From positions 1 to 64,000 of the forward strand of contig NZ_CAMLHC010000038.1 in assembly GCF_946479755.1 (NCBI RefSeq): a DNA stretch of 64,000 bases, in the 5' to 3' direction. Positions 62,504 to 64,000 of the stretch are shown here, in pieces. The stretch's first letter is position 1; each line of letters starts with the position of its first letter. The translations under genes were made by a program, and so were the position numbers. The stretch is from an uncultured Chitinophaga sp. Lineage in GTDB: Bacteria; Bacteroidota; Bacteroidia; Chitinophagales; Chitinophagaceae. The notes beneath the pieces were generated by a model. The model made no database searches. It was not told the origin of the DNA and was given only the letters and a program-made list of their open reading frames with translations.

Positions 62504-62572
62504 ATACAATCTTCCCGGTGTCGTATAGCGTTCACCGTTATTATTACTTCGCAGAGTACAGTAAGTTACCAG

Positions 62573-62643
62573 GCCGCAGGGTTCAACAGCTCCCCGAAAG
62601 TTCAAAATACTTTTGGAGACGCTCCACGTTCCTGCGGCTTTTT
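62573..62643 (+). terminator. Large structured terminator behind the DUF3472 gene
   Basis: GCCGCAGG (62573-62580) pairs with CCTGCGGC (62631-62638) and is followed by TTTTT; the interior forms a second hairpin (AGCTCC ... GGAG and GAAAGT with ACTTTT). A TAnnTTTG match (TACTTTTG, 62608-62615) lies inside the structure, 147 nt before corA. Confidence 0.7.
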
Positions 62644-62761
62644 ACCTTTCATATTCCCTATATACCCTATGGGATTTAAGGGAGAAATTTACTTTCCCTG
62701 TCCTTACCGGATTTTGGTTTAAATTCGGTTTGAAAAATGATTCGTCGCAGATACCGTTTTT

Positions 62762-63883
62762 ATGCTTAAATCAGTGAAAAAGAGACTGCCCATTCCCGGT
62801 GTACTGGATGTATTGGATGAGCTGAACCCGTTCAAAGTGAAGCGGCAGCGCATCATGAACTTCAACCCGGCTACGAGCGTGGCTTCGCGCAAACCGGCCG
62901 AAACCAGTAAGATCACCGTTTTCGATTATAGCGGTAACGGCTGTACGGAGGAAACACTGGTGTCGCTGGAGGAGGTATTTGCCTTTCGTGACAAGCCGAC
63001 GTCTACCTGGATCAATGTGGACGGTATCCGGAAAGATGATGTACATGCTATTTGTCAGCATTACATGATCCACCCGTTGATAGAAGAGGATATCCTGAGC
63101 ATAGGGCAGCGCGCCAAAATGGATGATATCGGGGAGCGGCTGTTTTGCCAGTTGCCCATGATGTATTTTAATAGTGAAGCATCCACGATAGACCTCGAAC
63201 AGGTGAGCATCGTCATGGGAAAAAATTTCGTGATTTCTTTCCAGGAAGATCCTACGCGGGATGTGTTTGACCCCGTGCGGGAGAAGCTGAAAATACCGGG
63301 CTCGCGTATCCGCAACGGTACGATGGACTTCCTCTGTTATTCCCTGCTGGATGTGATTGTAGACAGTTACTTTACCGTGCTGGATAAACTGGGAGAAAGG
63401 ATAGAGCTGATGGAAGACCTGGTGCAGCACTATCCCAATACCCGCACATTGGCGCGGATCAATTTCCTCCGGCGCCAGGTATTTCTGTTTAAAAGAGGGA
63501 TAGCACCGGTGCGCGACCTGGTCAACGGTTTTCTGAAAAGTGAAAGCGACCTGCTGGAGGATAACGTGACGAAATATTACAAAGACGTGTATGACCACAT
63601 CATTCAGTGTAATGATCTGGCAGATAACTACCGGGATATGATCCTCAACGTACAGGAGATGTATCATACCCAGCTCAATCTCAAAATGAATGAGATTATG
63701 AAAGTATTGGCGGTGGTAACCACGTTATTGTCGCCCTTGACCCTGATCGCCGGCATTTATGGTATGAACTTCCATAATATGCCGGAGCTGGAAACCCGCA
63801 ACGGCTATTTTTATACCCTTGGCGGAATGGGGATACTGCTGGTGCTGATGATCCTGATTTTCCGGAAGCGGGGCTGGTTTTAG
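62762..63883 (+). CDS. corA: CorA-family magnesium/cobalt transporter
   Basis: A 373-residue CorA-type divalent cation channel forming a pentamer in the inner membrane. The cytoplasmic domain covers about 1-305; the first TM ends with the signature GMN motif (YGMNFHNMPEL, about residue 336) and the second TM follows (GILLVLMILIFRKRG). LSPLTLIAGIYGMN is the conserved pore helix. Its stop overlaps the stop of the next minus-strand gene by 4 nt. Confidence 0.95.
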   Translation: MLKSVKKRLPIPGVLDVLDELNPFKVKRQRIMNFNPATSVASRKPAETSKITVFDYSGNGCTEETLVSLEEVFAFRDKPTSTWINVDGIRKDDVHAICQHYMIHPLIEEDILSIGQRAKMDDIGERLFCQLPMMYFNSEASTIDLEQVSIVMGKNFVISFQEDPTRDVFDPVREKLKIPGSRIRNGTMDFLCYSLLDVIVDSYFTVLDKLGERIELMEDLVQHYPNTRTLARINFLRRQVFLFKRGIAPVRDLVNGFLKSESDLLEDNVTKYYKDVYDHIIQCNDLADNYRDMILNVQEMYHTQLNLKMNEIMKVLAVVTTLLSPLTLIAGIYGMNFHNMPELETRNGYFYTLGGMGILLVLMILIFRKRGWF

Positions 63884-64000
63884 GCTTTTTTCTTATAAAC
63901 CGGCACAGAAGAGCAGGGTTCGCCGTACATAATGCTTTTGGCTACCGGACGCAACAGGCGGGTCACTTCTGCATAGGCTACTTCACCTACCCGTTGGTCG
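63880..64000 (-). CDS. C-terminal end of an unidentified gene (partial)
   Basis: The minus strand has an open frame from the window edge to a TAA at 63880-63882. The visible 39 or so residues include EVAYAEVTRLLRPVAKSIMY and end GEPCSSVPVYKKKA. Composition is coding-like, the frame runs to the edge and the tail-to-tail overlap with corA by 4 nt fits the compact style of this genome. I cannot assign a family from the tail. Confidence 0.65.
   Translation of the reverse strand, partial: DQRVGEVAYAEVTRLLRPVAKSIMYGEPCSSVPVYKKKA

Overview
The window looks like chromosomal backbone of a Bacteroidota, most likely a Chitinophaga or close relative in the Chitinophagaceae. The evidence is the family content (TamB with the lipoprotein TamL, a GLPGLI-like protein next to an outer-membrane beta-barrel protein, a PNGase F, LprI-like proteins, futalosine-pathway MqnC), promoter boxes of the Bacteroidota form TAnnTTTG in front of many starts, few Shine-Dalgarno sites, and an AT-rich intergenic DNA against roughly 50% GC genes. 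I see no prophage, insertion sequence, CRISPR array, tRNA or rRNA. Most genes are housekeeping or envelope genes; the interest lies in intergenic DNA and in a few unusual proteins.

Layout. 0-5 kb: LpxD-like acyltransferase, a lipoprotein, an extended SDR, 3-hydroxybutyryl-CoA dehydrogenase and pheS. 5-11.3 kb: an OmpR-type response regulator and its histidine kinase, divergent from a secreted GLPGLI-like protein and an outer-membrane beta-barrel protein; the shared intergenic region carries 10-bp phased TTAAC repeats that look like the operator of this system. 11.3-25.6 kb: sugar isomerase-like TIM barrel, amino acid permease, mqnC, two retropepsin-like proteases, an active/inactive pair of M16 proteases, a methyltransferase, two LprI-like genes, a divergent arginase-family protein and a 40-residue lipoprotein. 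25.6-38 kb: glycosyltransferase, ArsC/Spx-like protein, polA, papain-like C1 peptidase, a gene-poor stretch with two orphan MarR-type operators, YciO/TsaC-like protein, mtgA, the NAD-salvage pair pnuC-nadR, PNGase F and an Nfu-type Fe-S scaffold. 38-50 kb: ferritin, mgsA, a broken mscS, a GHL10-type glycosidase and gltB-gltD, flanked on both sides by secreted proteins that share an unnamed domain. 50-64 kb: tamB-tamL, a PoxB-like enzyme, rlpA, a DJ-1 family protein, a DUF3472-type secreted protein, corA and the tail of one more gene.

The main unexplained signal is a set of at least ten long intergenic inverted repeats built from short, locus-specific AT-rich words. Their arms (about 9-37 nt) are nearly perfect complements within a locus but differ between loci, although a few word families recur. 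At convergent gene pairs they fill the gap almost from stop codon to stop codon, sometimes reaching into the last codons. Two lie inside operons (histidine kinase to regulator, gltB to gltD) and one abuts a start codon. They probably act as terminators or RNA-processing elements, but how they arise and stay self-complementary is open. Other points worth a look are the phased TTAAC operator, the orphan operators, the internally deleted mscS, four genes whose promoter box sits only 4-6 nt before the start codon (possible leaderless mRNAs), and a PNGase F whose N-terminal domain resembles GLPGLI proteins.
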